This document shows positions 52,266 through 62,507 of a stretch of 64,000 nt of DNA, piece after piece. Each line of letters opens with the position of its first letter. Within the stretch, counting starts at the first letter, position 1. The translations under genes were made by a program, and so were the position numbers. This stretch comes from Pirellulimonas nuda (GTDB taxonomy: Bacteria; Planctomycetota; Planctomycetia; Pirellulales; Lacipirellulaceae). The stretch lies in assembly GCF_007750855.1 (NCBI RefSeq), contig NZ_CP036291.1, forward strand, positions 5,554,905 to 5,618,904. Direction: 5' to 3'. A model generated the notes under the pieces. It was not told the DNA's origin. It did not search any database and saw only the letters and a list, made by a program, of their open reading frames with translations.

Positions 52266-53222
52266 ATGTTCCGCTTGTTGCTCGCCGCCGTCTTGTGGGC
52301 GCCGACCGCCGCCTCGTTGTACGCCGCGGACTACTGCGAAACAAACGACTTCGCCGACGTGATCCAACGGGTCGACGCCTACGCCCAGCAGCAAGGGGGC
52401 GACCGCGTGCTGCTGGTGGCGGACATCGACAACACGCTGCTGGCGATGGACCAGGACCTGGGCAGCGACGCCTGGTTCGAGTGGCAGAGCTTCCTGCTGG
52501 CCAACGAGCCGGGCTCCGACAAGCTGGTCGCCGATGACTTCGACGGGCTGCTCGAGGCGCAGGGCCTGCTGTTCACCCTGGGCCATATGCACCCGCCGCA
52601 GCCGGAGATCCCGGCGCTGGTCAAGCAGGCCCAGGGGCTTGGCGTGAAGACGCTGCTGCTGACCTCCCGCGGCCCCGAGTTCCGCCCGCAGACCGAACGC
52701 GAGTTGACCCGCAACGGCTACGCCTTCGGCCCAACGGTGCTCCCCATGCCCGGGATGCCGACCGGCGTCTTCTACCCCTACGACGCCCAGCGGCCCGAGA
52801 GCGTCGGACTGCCGCGTGCGTACGCCGAGGCTTGCGGCCTGGGCGACCCGCGCCCCGTAAGCTTCGGCAGCGGGGTGTTGATGACCAGCGGGCAGCACAA
52901 GGGGGCGATGCTGCGGATCGCTTTGCACCAGTCTGACGCAGACATCGCCGCGGTCGTGTACGTAGACGACCACGGCCGGCACGTGAGCCGGATCGACGAC
53001 GCGCTCGAAGACCTAGGGATGCCGGGCGCCGTGTTCCACTACCAGCGTGAAGACACGAACGTCGATCGGTTCAAGTACGGCGACAAGGCGCCGGTCACCG
53101 AGGCGTGGCGCCGGCTAAGCAAGGCCATCGAGGCGGCGTTCCCACAGGCCGCTCCGGTGGGCGGGGGCGCGGTCGAGGCTGTCCCCGCCGAGGCCCGCAG
53201 GCCCGTGGCGGCTGGTCACTGA
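52266..53222 (+). CDS. Exported HAD-superfamily protein, DUF2608 type
   Basis: 318 residues from the ATG at 52266, where a signal peptide begins (MFRLLLAAVLWAPTAASLYA). HAD motifs: VADIDNTLLAMD near 50 (nucleophile Asp52, acid Asp54), LLLTSRG near 129 (motif II Ser/Thr), and VVYVDDHGRH near 228 (motif IV acidic pair). The fit is to DUF2608, small secreted HAD proteins of unknown substrate. An Ala/Pro-rich tail follows. It could be a periplasmic phosphatase, in keeping with phoU upstream. Its stop overlaps the stop of the convergent gene by seven bases. Confidence 0.85.
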   Translation: MFRLLLAAVLWAPTAASLYAADYCETNDFADVIQRVDAYAQQQGGDRVLLVADIDNTLLAMDQDLGSDAWFEWQSFLLANEPGSDKLVADDFDGLLEAQGLLFTLGHMHPPQPEIPALVKQAQGLGVKTLLLTSRGPEFRPQTERELTRNGYAFGPTVLPMPGMPTGVFYPYDAQRPESVGLPRAYAEACGLGDPRPVSFGSGVLMTSGQHKGAMLRIALHQSDADIAAVVYVDDHGRHVSRIDDALEDLGMPGAVFHYQREDTNVDRFKYGDKAPVTEAWRRLSKAIEAAFPQAAPVGGGAVEAVPAEARRPVAAGH

Positions 53223-53875
53223 TTCTGCCGGATCAGGGCGGCGATTTCTTCGGGGTTGCGGAAGCCCACTGCCACGATCTCCAGGTCGTCCTGGCCGGAG
53301 CTAGAGATCTTGATGGTCCCCACCCCCAGCATGCGGTCCATCATGTTTTGGTCGATCTGCATGTTGCGCACGTCGTCGTGCTGAACGTCGCTGGTGTTCT
53401 TCTGGATGATGCCGAACCGCAGCTCAGTGCGGCGGGTTGAGATAGTGAGCGTGGTCGCCATCACGCACACCCACCAGTAGAGTAGCACGACCCCCGCCGC
53501 GGTGGCGGCGGCCCCCGCGGCCGCGGCCGCCAGAGGCTGCTCGTAGCCCAGCGCCGTGAAAGAACCGATGGTCCCCCCTAGCACCACCAGCCACAGCCCC
53601 AAGAACTTCAGCGGCTGCTGGCGGAGCATGGAGGGGTGCATCACCTTGAGCACCTCTTCGTTGTCGGCGGCCGCTTGGACATCGGGGCGGTCGTCGGGCT
53701 GGTTCGGATCGGAAACCCCCACCAGCGTGGCCCGCGGGGCGGAGATCTTGATCGAGTGCCCGCACTCAGGATTGGGGCATTGGATGGTCTCATTCACGAA
53801 ACCTTCATCTACATCGATATCATGGTGGCATACGGGGCAACGGTAGACGAGCTGCTGGCTTGGTTCGGTCTGCAT
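53216..53875 (-). CDS. Zinc-ribbon membrane protein with bacterial PH domain
   Basis: 219 residues. An N-terminal zinc ribbon (CPVCHHDIDVDEGFV then CPNPEC; Cys13, 16, 33, 38) is followed by a polar linker and two membrane helices (FLGLWLVVLGGTIGSFTAL near 90-108 and AAAAAGAAATAAGVVLLYWW near 115-134). A bPH2/YdbT-type PH domain follows (TLTISTRRTELRFGIIQKNT then DVQHDDVRNMQIDQNMMDRM, with VGTIKISSSG). The same design recurs among uncharacterised envelope proteins. Role not known; the ribbon probably faces the cytoplasm. Confidence 0.8.
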   Translation of the reverse strand: MQTEPSQQLVYRCPVCHHDIDVDEGFVNETIQCPNPECGHSIKISAPRATLVGVSDPNQPDDRPDVQAAADNEEVLKVMHPSMLRQQPLKFLGLWLVVLGGTIGSFTALGYEQPLAAAAAGAAATAAGVVLLYWWVCVMATTLTISTRRTELRFGIIQKNTSDVQHDDVRNMQIDQNMMDRMLGVGTIKISSSGQDDLEIVAVGFRNPEEIAALIRQNQ

Positions 53876-54179
53876 CGCGGGTCCTCACGTACGGAAGGGG
53901 GATCTCGATTATCCCGTGCAGAAGTTGTGCCGAGCCCGAGCGGCGTCGATTTGGGGCCGGAACGGCCAGCGGCTGGTCGGATCGTGTCCACCTCGGGCGT
54001 CGTTCGCCCGGCCGATGGGCCCGGGCCGACGCGGCAAATTGACGCCGAAGAACCGTAGAACTGACAGAATTCGCTCGATATGCTGGGGCGTCCGGGGGTC
54101 CGAAACCGGGGCCAGAACCGGGACCGACCAGCGCCCGCGCCTCCCCCAAACCACCCAATCCACCACTCAATCAGTCGCC

Positions 54180-55562
54180 ATGCCTACTTCTCGCCGAGAG
54201 TTCTTGCAGTGGTCGAGCGCCTACACGGCCGGATTCTTGGGCGTGCAGCGGCTTATAGCTGGGGACGTCATTAGCGCCGGCCCGGCCCCCAACCGCGGAG
54301 CGGGCATCGGCTACGGCCCCCTCGCCTCCGACCCTGAGGGGCTGCTCGACCTCCCGGTGGGCTTCCGCTACCAGGTAATCTCCCGCACGGGCGACGAGAT
54401 GGCCGACGGCCTGCTGGTCCCCGGTAAGCCCGACGGCATGGCGACCTTCCCCGGCCCCGACGGGCTAACGCTGATCTTGCGGAACCATGAGAACGAACCG
54501 ACCGACGTCGGGCCGTTCGGCGACAAGAACCAGCGGCTCTCGCGGATCGACAAGGCGCTTCTGTACGACCGGGGCGAAGAGAAGTGGCCCGGCTACGGCG
54601 GCGTCTCCACCGTGGTGTACGACACCAAGCAGCAGAAGGTGGTGAAGCAGTTCCTCTCGCTGGGGGGCACCATCCGCAACTGCGCCGGGGGCCCCACCCC
54701 CTGGGGGAGCTGGATCACCTGTGAAGAAACGACCGCCCGCAAAGGGGACGGCGTGCTGCGCCAGTACACCTGCGAGCAGGACCACGGCTACGCCTTCGAA
54801 GTCAAGGCGGGCGCCCAGCCGGGGCTGCAGAAAGCGACGCCGCTGAGAGACATGGGGCGATTCTACCGCGAGGCGGTCGCGGTCGACCCGGTCACCGGCA
54901 TCGTCTACCAAACCGAAGACCTAAAGGACGGGCTGCTGTACCGCTTCGTCCCGAAGCAGCCCGGCAACCTAGCCGCGGGGGGGCGGCTGCAAGCGCTCGC
55001 GGTCCGCGACAAGAAGTCGCTCGACACCCGCAACTACGACCGCCAGCGGGTGGCCGTCGGAGACCGGCTGTCGGCGGCATGGATCGATATGCACGACGTC
55101 GACGCCCCGACCGACGAGCTGCGGTACCAGGGCTTCAACGCGGGCGCCGCCCGGTTCGGGCGTGGCGAGGGGATGTGGTTCTCCGACGGCCAGATCTATT
55201 TCGCTTGCACCGAAGGGGGCAAGAAGAATATCGGCCAGATCTGGCGCCTGGAGCCCTCGGCCGAGGGAGACACGCTCGAGTTGTTCGCGGAGCCGAACGA
55301 CAACCGGATGGTGCAGAACGCAGACAACCTCACGATGTCGCCCTGGGGCGACCTGGTGGTGTGCGAAGACCGGCAGGGCACGACGGTCCGCCTGGTGGGC
55401 GTCACCCCGCGGGGCGAGTTCTACACGCTGGCGGATAACAACGCCAAAGGGGAGTTTGCGGGCGCCTGCTTCTCGCCGGACGGCTCGACGCTGTTCGTCA
55501 ACATCCAGCCCAAGGGGCTGACCCTGGCGATCACCGGCCCCTGGCATAGCGCCACCGTGTGA
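54180..55562 (+). CDS. PhoX-like phosphatase (DUF839), Tat-exported
   Basis: 460 residues from the ATG at 54180. A Tat signal (MPTSRREFLQWSSAYTAGFL) is followed by the DUF839 domain: a beta-propeller with LPVGFRYQVISRTGDEMADG near 60, TLILRNHENEPTDVGPFG near 97, NCAGGPTPWGSWITCEETTA near 163, and NADNLTMSPWGDLVVCEDRQ near 380. The Asn-His-Glu, Cys-Glu-Glu and CED segments match metal ligands of PhoX, a Fe/Ca-dependent alkaline phosphatase. The 304 bases upstream hold no gene. phoU is 2 kb away, so phosphate control is plausible but no Pho box was recognised. Confidence 0.9.
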   Translation: MPTSRREFLQWSSAYTAGFLGVQRLIAGDVISAGPAPNRGAGIGYGPLASDPEGLLDLPVGFRYQVISRTGDEMADGLLVPGKPDGMATFPGPDGLTLILRNHENEPTDVGPFGDKNQRLSRIDKALLYDRGEEKWPGYGGVSTVVYDTKQQKVVKQFLSLGGTIRNCAGGPTPWGSWITCEETTARKGDGVLRQYTCEQDHGYAFEVKAGAQPGLQKATPLRDMGRFYREAVAVDPVTGIVYQTEDLKDGLLYRFVPKQPGNLAAGGRLQALAVRDKKSLDTRNYDRQRVAVGDRLSAAWIDMHDVDAPTDELRYQGFNAGAARFGRGEGMWFSDGQIYFACTEGGKKNIGQIWRLEPSAEGDTLELFAEPNDNRMVQNADNLTMSPWGDLVVCEDRQGTTVRLVGVTPRGEFYTLADNNAKGEFAGACFSPDGSTLFVNIQPKGLTLAITGPWHSATV

Positions 55563-55769
55563 GCGCGCGAGCCGGGGCGTCCCCGCCCCCGGCGCGGTTG
55601 AACTTGATTAGCCTTGCGCAGGCTGCGCCGGGGCCGAGGACGGCCCGGCTCGCACGCCCCCCGTCGCACGTGCGGCGCGGGGCGCCTTCGATCCGCCGCT
55701 TCGCACGCTATCATAGGGGCGTCCACCCCCACGAGCCCGCCCCCCCTTGCGCACGAGGCGCCCACATCT

Positions 55770-57463
<1,694 letters not shown>

Positions 57464-57467
<4 letters not shown>

Positions 57468-57856
57468 GCGAGCCGAAGAAGATCATCATCGACGAAGACT
57501 GGAAGTCGCAAGTCGAGGCGGAGAAGCACGCCCTAGACGAACCCCCAAAAGCAGAAGGCCAGCCGGCTGCCGACGCCCAGTCGCCCGATGAAGACGACAT
57601 GGAGATGCCGCCGGCGTCGTTCGACCTGCTGGTGACGTCGCTGGTGAGCGAGGCGATGATCTCGCTAGGCCAGATGCCCCACCCGCTCACCGGCAAGGCC
57701 GGCGTCCAACGCCACCAGGCCAAGTACCTGATCGACATGATCGGCGTGCTGAAGGAGAAGACCGAGGGCAATATCTCGGCCGAAGAGACCAGCGCCCTGG
57801 CCGACGTGCTGCATCAACTGCGGATGGCGTTCGTCGCGGTGACGAAGGGGGCGTAG
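57464..57856 (+). CDS. DUF1844 family protein
   Basis: 130 residues; ATG at 57464 overlaps the pyrG stop. The N-terminal half is acidic and probably disordered ([20 protein letters not shown] then [10 protein letters not shown]). The C-terminal half ([20 protein letters not shown] then [20 protein letters not shown] and [15 protein letters not shown]) is the DUF1844 helical bundle. The family is widespread, often next to housekeeping genes, and its function is unknown. Its location next to pyrG here is a firm operon. Confidence 0.88.
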
Positions 57857-58090
57857 CTGATAGCTTTTAGCTGTCAGCTATCAGCGGTCAGCTATCAGCG
57901 GTCAGCTTTGACGCGCAAGCGGTCGAAAGCGGCCGGCCTAGGATCGGCGCGGTTCGAGTGTCGCGCGCGATCCAGCTTCGCGGTGACTTTAGGTCCGCTG
58001 CTACCAAAGGCCGCGCGGATGGCTCACGCCCCCGCCATCGGTCGCTTGCGCGTCAAAGCTGAAAGCTGATCGCTGATCGCTGACCGCTTC
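57857..58090. repeat. Large imperfect inverted repeat region with AGCTATCAGCGGTC-type units
   Basis: Begins with tandem AGCT(A/G)TCAGC-like words (57857-57902); similar words in reverse sense end it (58060-58088). Inside these, CAGCTTTGACGCGCAAGCG (57903-57921) is exactly the reverse complement of 58043-58061. The centre of about 120 bases has no open frame. This is the layout of a small non-autonomous element or a dispersed repeat. A run of ten A follows directly. Confidence 0.65.
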
Positions 58091-58242
58091 AAAAAAAAAA
58101 CAGCAGCCCCACGCCCGACGAGACTTTGGCCCAACTGACTTGCGCCCCACCGGGTGACATCGGTCGGGAAACGGGGAAAGGCTTCGGTCTGGTCGAGCGT
58201 GGGAGCTGCTTGTCTCTTCTTGTTCTTGTTGGATTGTTCGAG

Positions 58243-58713
58243 CTAGCCGATCAGGTCTTCCAGCATCGCATCGAACCGGGGCGCCTCGTCGCCGACGCAC
58301 TGGGCCCAGGCGTCCGGACGCCACACCTCTACGCACACCGCGGCGCCGATCACCACGACCGAGCCCCCCGGCTCAACGCCCAGGAACTCGCGGAACCCCT
58401 CGGGCACCACCAGCCGTCCACGGCCCGCCAGCGGCGCCGTTTGGTGCCGGGTCGACAGCAGCCGGCCCAGCGCTTGTACCTCTCGCTGCCGCCCGGCTAG
58501 CCGGCCCGAATCGAGCTTGCCACGCACGAGCGCCACCGCTTCGTCGATCTGCGCCTGCCGCCGTGCTAGCGGCCACAGGCTTACGCAGCCGGGGCGTTCC
58601 TTTGCAAGCATGCAAGCATCGGCGCCGTCCGGGCACAGCCCCGCGGCCATGTCGGCCGGAAGGGTAAGCCGGAAGCGATCGTCGAGCGTCCGGATCACCT
58701 CCCCTAGCAGCAC
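58243..58713 (-). CDS. MraZ-like protein (two SpoVT/AbrB domains)
   Basis: 156 residues from a GTG at 58713 (MLLGEVIRTLDDRFRLTLPA). The opening resembles MraZ (M-x-LGEYxHTLDxKGRLxLPA), and a second half-site GRGRLVVPEGFREFLGVEPG near 105 gives the duplicated SpoVT/AbrB fold. MraZ usually heads the division and cell wall operon and represses it, but no mraW, ftsL or fts gene follows here, so this copy is an orphan. Planctomycetes of this group lack the classic ftsZ-based system, which may explain the lost context. DNA binding is likely; targets unknown. Confidence 0.75.
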   Translation of the reverse strand: MLLGEVIRTLDDRFRLTLPADMAAGLCPDGADACMLAKERPGCVSLWPLARRQAQIDEAVALVRGKLDSGRLAGRQREVQALGRLLSTRHQTAPLAGRGRLVVPEGFREFLGVEPGGSVVVIGAAVCVEVWRPDAWAQCVGDEAPRFDAMLEDLIG

Positions 58714-58982
58714 AGCAATCCGTGGGTTTGACGCCCAATTTCGATTAAAACATTGCCTCTGCCAGGGTTTCTTGCCCCAGACGCCTGAAGTTTAGCTGCT
58801 CCCCTCAGGGTCGCAAGCTCCCCACTAGGGGGGCACGCACGTTTCTTTTAGAAACGGACCGAAGGGGCCGCCGTACATGCCGGTGGCGACCGAACCTCGC
58901 TGGCGTCGTTCCGCCAGATGTTGTATTCCCTCCCCTCGCCACGCCTTCCTCCACCCGCAGCGTCATCGCCGGGTCGCATGCC

Positions 58983-60257
58983 GTGAAACAACATCAAGAC
59001 GCACACGACCGGGTTGTCATCACCGGGATCGGACTGATCACCTCGGTCGGGAACGACCGCGAGGGGGTCTGGCACGCCATCCAAAGGGGACGCAGCGGCG
59101 TCCGCGGGATGACGGGCATCCCCGGCATCCCCGACGGCAGCCTGCTGGGCGCCCAGGTCCGCCTGGGGGGCCCCGAGCCGCCGGAGTTGAAGAACTTCCC
59201 GCTCTGCAGCCGCACCGTGGCCGAGGCCCTGACCGACGCCGGCATCCGCCCGAAGGCCGACAACCGCCACCGCTTCGGCTGCTCGATCACCGGCCACATG
59301 GGCGACATGTCGTACATCGCCGGCCTGAACGGCCGGCCCGACCTGTTCCCCCCCGGCGCCCCCTGGCACACCCAGTGGATGCCCAACAGCGCCTGCGCCC
59401 GCGTCGCCAGCGAGTTCGGCCTGCACGGGCCGCGGATGTCGAACGTCACCGCCTGTGCGTCGAGCACCATCGGCATCATCTCTGCCACGCGGGCCATCCG
59501 CGACGGGCTGTGCGACTACGCCGTGGCGGGGGGCTCGGAAATCATCAACCCGCTGATCGCCGCGGGCTTCTCCAACATGCGGGTGCTGGCCCAGCACGAC
59601 GATCCGGAGCAGGCCTGCCGCCCGTTCGACGCCGGCCGGACCGGATTCGTGATGGGAGAGGGCGCCGCGATGTTTGTGCTGGAGCGGCTCGACCTAGCGT
59701 TGGCCCGCGGGGCGTCGATCTACGCCGAGGTGGTCGCCGGCGGGCTGCTGAACGACGCCCGCCACGTTACCTCGCTTGAAGGCGACAGCACGGCGCTGGT
59801 GCAGCTAATCCAGAACATCTTGCGGCAAGGGAAGCTAAGCCCGCGCGATATCGACCTGGTGAACGCCCACGGCACTGGCACCCAACAGAACGACGCGATG
59901 GAGTCGCACGGCGTGCGCGCCGCGCTGGGCCGCGCGGCGGACCGGGTGAACGTGACCGCCAACAAATCGATGATCGGCCACTTGGTGAGCGCCTCGGGCG
60001 CGGTTGAGTTGGCGATCACGGCGCTGGCGATGCGAGACGCCTTCTGCCCGCCGACGCTGAACCTGACCCACCCCGACCCCAAGTGCGACCTCGACTGCAC
60101 GCCGCTGGTGGGCCGCGACCGCGCCATCGAGCACGCGCTCAAGCTATCGATCGCCTTCGGAGGCCACATGGCGGCGATCGCGCTGCGTCGCTGGCAGGGC
60201 CCCGGCGAACGCGAGAGCCGCCGCGAGTGGCGCCAACCGCTGCCCGTGGCGGCGTAA
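58983..60257 (+). CDS. Beta-ketoacyl-ACP synthase, FabF type
   Basis: 424 residues from a GTG at 58983. The ketosynthase triad is present: Cys in NVTACASSTIG near 160, His in NAHGTGTQQND near 298, and His in NKSMIGHLVSASGAVE near 335 with the conserved Lys before it. The start DRVVITGIGLITSVGNDREG is typical of FabF/KAS II. It condenses malonyl-ACP with acyl-ACP during fatty acid or related synthesis. No acpP or fabG is next to it, so it may serve a specialised pathway. A hairpin lies ten bases after its stop. It is divergent from the MraZ-like gene. Confidence 0.92.
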   Translation: MKQHQDAHDRVVITGIGLITSVGNDREGVWHAIQRGRSGVRGMTGIPGIPDGSLLGAQVRLGGPEPPELKNFPLCSRTVAEALTDAGIRPKADNRHRFGCSITGHMGDMSYIAGLNGRPDLFPPGAPWHTQWMPNSACARVASEFGLHGPRMSNVTACASSTIGIISATRAIRDGLCDYAVAGGSEIINPLIAAGFSNMRVLAQHDDPEQACRPFDAGRTGFVMGEGAAMFVLERLDLALARGASIYAEVVAGGLLNDARHVTSLEGDSTALVQLIQNILRQGKLSPRDIDLVNAHGTGTQQNDAMESHGVRAALGRAADRVNVTANKSMIGHLVSASGAVELAITALAMRDAFCPPTLNLTHPDPKCDLDCTPLVGRDRAIEHALKLSIAFGGHMAAIALRRWQGPGERESRREWRQPLPVAA

Positions 60258-60266
60258 TCAGACGAG

Positions 60267-60288
60267 CCGTTGGCGTTCTAGCCAACGG
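60267..60288 (+). terminator. Short hairpin after the FabF-type gene
   Basis: CCGTTGGC (60267-60274), loop GTTCTA, GCCAACGG (60281-60288). Perfect 8-bp stem without a U-run; may be a factor-dependent terminator or the edge of a dispersed repeat that continues to 60362. Confidence 0.5.
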
Positions 60289-60333
60289 AGTGGGGCGCGA
60301 TAGTCGTTCGCTCCCGAAGAACCTAGGTCGAAA

Positions 60334-60362
60334 GCTCCGGCGGCTGACGCCGACGGTTCGCC
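60334..60362. repeat. 29-bp dispersed repeat, intergenic copy
   Basis: GCTCCGGCGGCTGACGCCGA plus nine bases, matching 30626-30654 inside uvrA at 28 of 29 positions. It is followed by the Uma2-like gene's 3' end. The palindromic GGCGGCTGACGCC-like centre suggests a REP-type repeat. Confidence 0.7.
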
Positions 60363-60378
60363 AGGATTCACTCTCAAA

Positions 60379-60990
60379 TCAGCGGAACAGCCAGGCGAGG
60401 TCGAGCTCGCAATCGGGGATCGCCTGCGGGGCGATCTTCTGCGTGACGCTGTGGTGCTTGATGGCGCTGTATTCTCCGGTCGCCGTGTTCGGCTCTTGGT
60501 GCACAATCAATTCGTTGCGTCGAACATCTGCCACCCAGTATTCCGATATCCCGGCCAGCGCATACAGTCGCAGCTTGGTTGATCGATCGAAGGCGATGCT
60601 GCTGTGTGCGACTTCGACGAGTAACAGGACATCCTCGGGTGTAGGGTTGGCCGCACGGTAGTCGTCCTCGCGGTGCGTGAGGATCATGAAGTCCGGGTTC
60701 GGCTCGCTATCCTCGGAAAGCTTGACAGCCCCTTGCACACGCAGGCAGAAGCGGTTGAGCAAGCGAGGCAAAAAGAACTTTGGCAGCCTATCCGTGATGG
60801 CGCCGTGGTCCGATCCTGGGGGAGCCATGTAAACAATCTCTCCACCAAGGAGTTCAAAGCGTTCGCTCTCTTCGAGCAGCCCCGCCTCCGCCATTCGGTG
60901 ATACTCAGCCACCGTAAAACGCTTCGGAGCGGGCCCCTGGCACGTGGCGCCGCTGACTGGATCGATGGTGATTGCAGCGGTCATTGACAT
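60379..60990 (-). CDS. Uma2-family nuclease-like protein (DUF820)
   Basis: 203 residues, ATG at 60990 (MSMTAAITID). The core runs FTVAEYHRMAEAGLLEESER, FELLGGEIVYMAPPGSDHGA, EPNPDFMILTHRED, VLLLVEVAHSS and KLRLYALAGISEYWVADVRR. This is the Uma2/DUF820 pattern: a restriction-endonuclease-like fold with an acidic Asp in PNPDF, Glu in VEVA and Lys in KLRLYA. Such proteins are numerous in planctomycetes and cyanobacteria; no target is established. It lies alone between the FabF-type and uvrC genes. Confidence 0.85.
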   Translation of the reverse strand: MSMTAAITIDPVSGATCQGPAPKRFTVAEYHRMAEAGLLEESERFELLGGEIVYMAPPGSDHGAITDRLPKFFLPRLLNRFCLRVQGAVKLSEDSEPNPDFMILTHREDDYRAANPTPEDVLLLVEVAHSSIAFDRSTKLRLYALAGISEYWVADVRRNELIVHQEPNTATGEYSAIKHHSVTQKIAPQAIPDCELDLAWLFR

Positions 60991-61032
60991 ATCTCCGATT
61001 CTAACCTGCCTCCAAAGCCCCGGCTACTATCA

Positions 61033-62442
61033 CTACTCCCCCAGCGTCCGCTTCTTCCGCAGCAAGTGATGGTAGTGCTGTGCGAATCGGTGCGACTCGT
61101 CACGCACGTACTGCAGCAGCCGCAGCGCGAAGGCGTTGCGTGAGAGCCGCAGCGGCTCGCTGCGGCCGGGGACGTAGATCAGCTCTTCTTTCTTGGCCAG
61201 CGAGATCACCGTGGGGGGCTCGATGCCTAGGACGCTGAACGCCTCCATCGCTTTGCCGAGTTGCCCCTTGCCGCCGTCGACCAGCAGGATGTCTGGGAAG
61301 ACCGCGTCCTCGTCGCTGAGCCGCTTGAACCGGCGGGCCACCACCTCGCGGATGCTGGCGAAGTCGTCGATCCCCTCGACCTCGCGGATGCGGTACCGGC
61401 GGTAGCCCGGCTTGAACGGCAGCCCGTCGAGGAATTGCACGAGGCTGGCGACCGTTTCGTTGCCCCCCAAGTGGGCGATGTCGACCCCCTCGATCGTGCG
61501 CGGCTGCTTCGGCAGCTTCAGCACCTTCTGCAAGCCGGCGAGCCCCTTCTTAGGATCGACGTAGAACACCTCCGGCTGGGCGTTCTCTTCCAGGTCGCCG
61601 CGCTCGTCGAGGCGCTCTAGCAGCTTGATCTCGTTCCGCAGGCGGGCCGCCTTCTCGTAGCGCAGCTCCGCCGCGGCGGCCTGCATCTCGTCGCGCAGCT
61701 CCTTGAGCAGCCGGGTCTTGCCCCCTTCGAGGAAGGTCTTCAGGCGCTGGATGTCGCGACGGTAGTCTTCCTTGCTGACCCGCAGGTTGCAGGGCGCGGT
61801 GCACTGGTCGATGGACGCCAACAGGCAGGGGCGGAACCAACGCCAACGCTCGTCGTCCGCCTCGATGTCGAGGCTGCACGTGCGGAACTTGAAGATCTTC
61901 TGCAGCGCCTGCAGGGCGCCGCGCAACGCGCCGACGCTGGTGAACGGCCCGTACAGCTTGGCGGCGCTGCCGCGCGGCTCGCGGGTGATCTCCACCCGTG
62001 GGAAGTCTTCGTGGGTGGTGATCTGCAGGTAGGGGAACGTCTTGTCGTCGCGGAGCTCTTTGTTGAACTTGGGCTGGATGTCCTTGACCAGCCGCGACTC
62101 CATCAGCAACGCGTCGACCTCGCTCTCGGCTTCCAGAAAATCAATGTCGTACGCTTCGCGCACCAGGTCACGTGTGCGGGAGTCGTCCGCGGCGGCCTTG
62201 AGGAAGTAGCTGCCGGCGCGGGCCCGCAGGTTCTTTGCCTTGCCGACGTACAGCACCCGCCCCGCCTGGTCCTGGAACAGGTAGATGCCGCTGGTGGCAG
62301 GGAACTTGCTGCGGACCTTTTCGGCGGCGCGGGCAAAGAACTCCCCCTGCGTCTTGGGCAGCGGCTGCGCAGCGGCGCCGTCGTCCCCGTCGGGGGTCGA
62401 TTCGATGAGCACCGGCTTCACGCTTGGGTCTTCGTCCGCCAT
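61033..62442 (-). CDS. uvrC: UvrC, short form lacking the C-terminal helix-hairpin-helix domain
   Basis: 469 residues, about 140 fewer than typical UvrC. GIY-YIG nuclease (about 45-125: SGIYLFQDQAGRVLYVGKAK, with catalytic Arg and a Glu in LEAESEVDALLMESRLVKDI); a Cys-rich patch (CLLASIDQCTAPC near 210); a UVR motif near 265; and the RNase H-like C-terminal nuclease with Asp in IEGVDIAHLGG and FPDILLVDGGKGQLGKAM and a final His in RDESHRFAQHYH. The chain then stops at KKRTLGE, where normal UvrC goes on to the tandem helix-hairpin-helix DNA-binding domain. It cuts both sides of a lesion after UvrAB. The N-terminal 35 residues are an extra polar stretch. Confidence 0.95.
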   Translation of the reverse strand: MADEDPSVKPVLIESTPDGDDGAAAQPLPKTQGEFFARAAEKVRSKFPATSGIYLFQDQAGRVLYVGKAKNLRARAGSYFLKAAADDSRTRDLVREAYDIDFLEAESEVDALLMESRLVKDIQPKFNKELRDDKTFPYLQITTHEDFPRVEITREPRGSAAKLYGPFTSVGALRGALQALQKIFKFRTCSLDIEADDERWRWFRPCLLASIDQCTAPCNLRVSKEDYRRDIQRLKTFLEGGKTRLLKELRDEMQAAAAELRYEKAARLRNEIKLLERLDERGDLEENAQPEVFYVDPKKGLAGLQKVLKLPKQPRTIEGVDIAHLGGNETVASLVQFLDGLPFKPGYRRYRIREVEGIDDFASIREVVARRFKRLSDEDAVFPDILLVDGGKGQLGKAMEAFSVLGIEPPTVISLAKKEELIYVPGRSEPLRLSRNAFALRLLQYVRDESHRFAQHYHHLLRKKRTLGE

Positions 62443-62507
62443 AACCTAGGAAGCTTAGGACGCCGCCCCGCGGCTGAGAAGTGCAAGGCTGTTTGACTCG
62501 AGGACGC

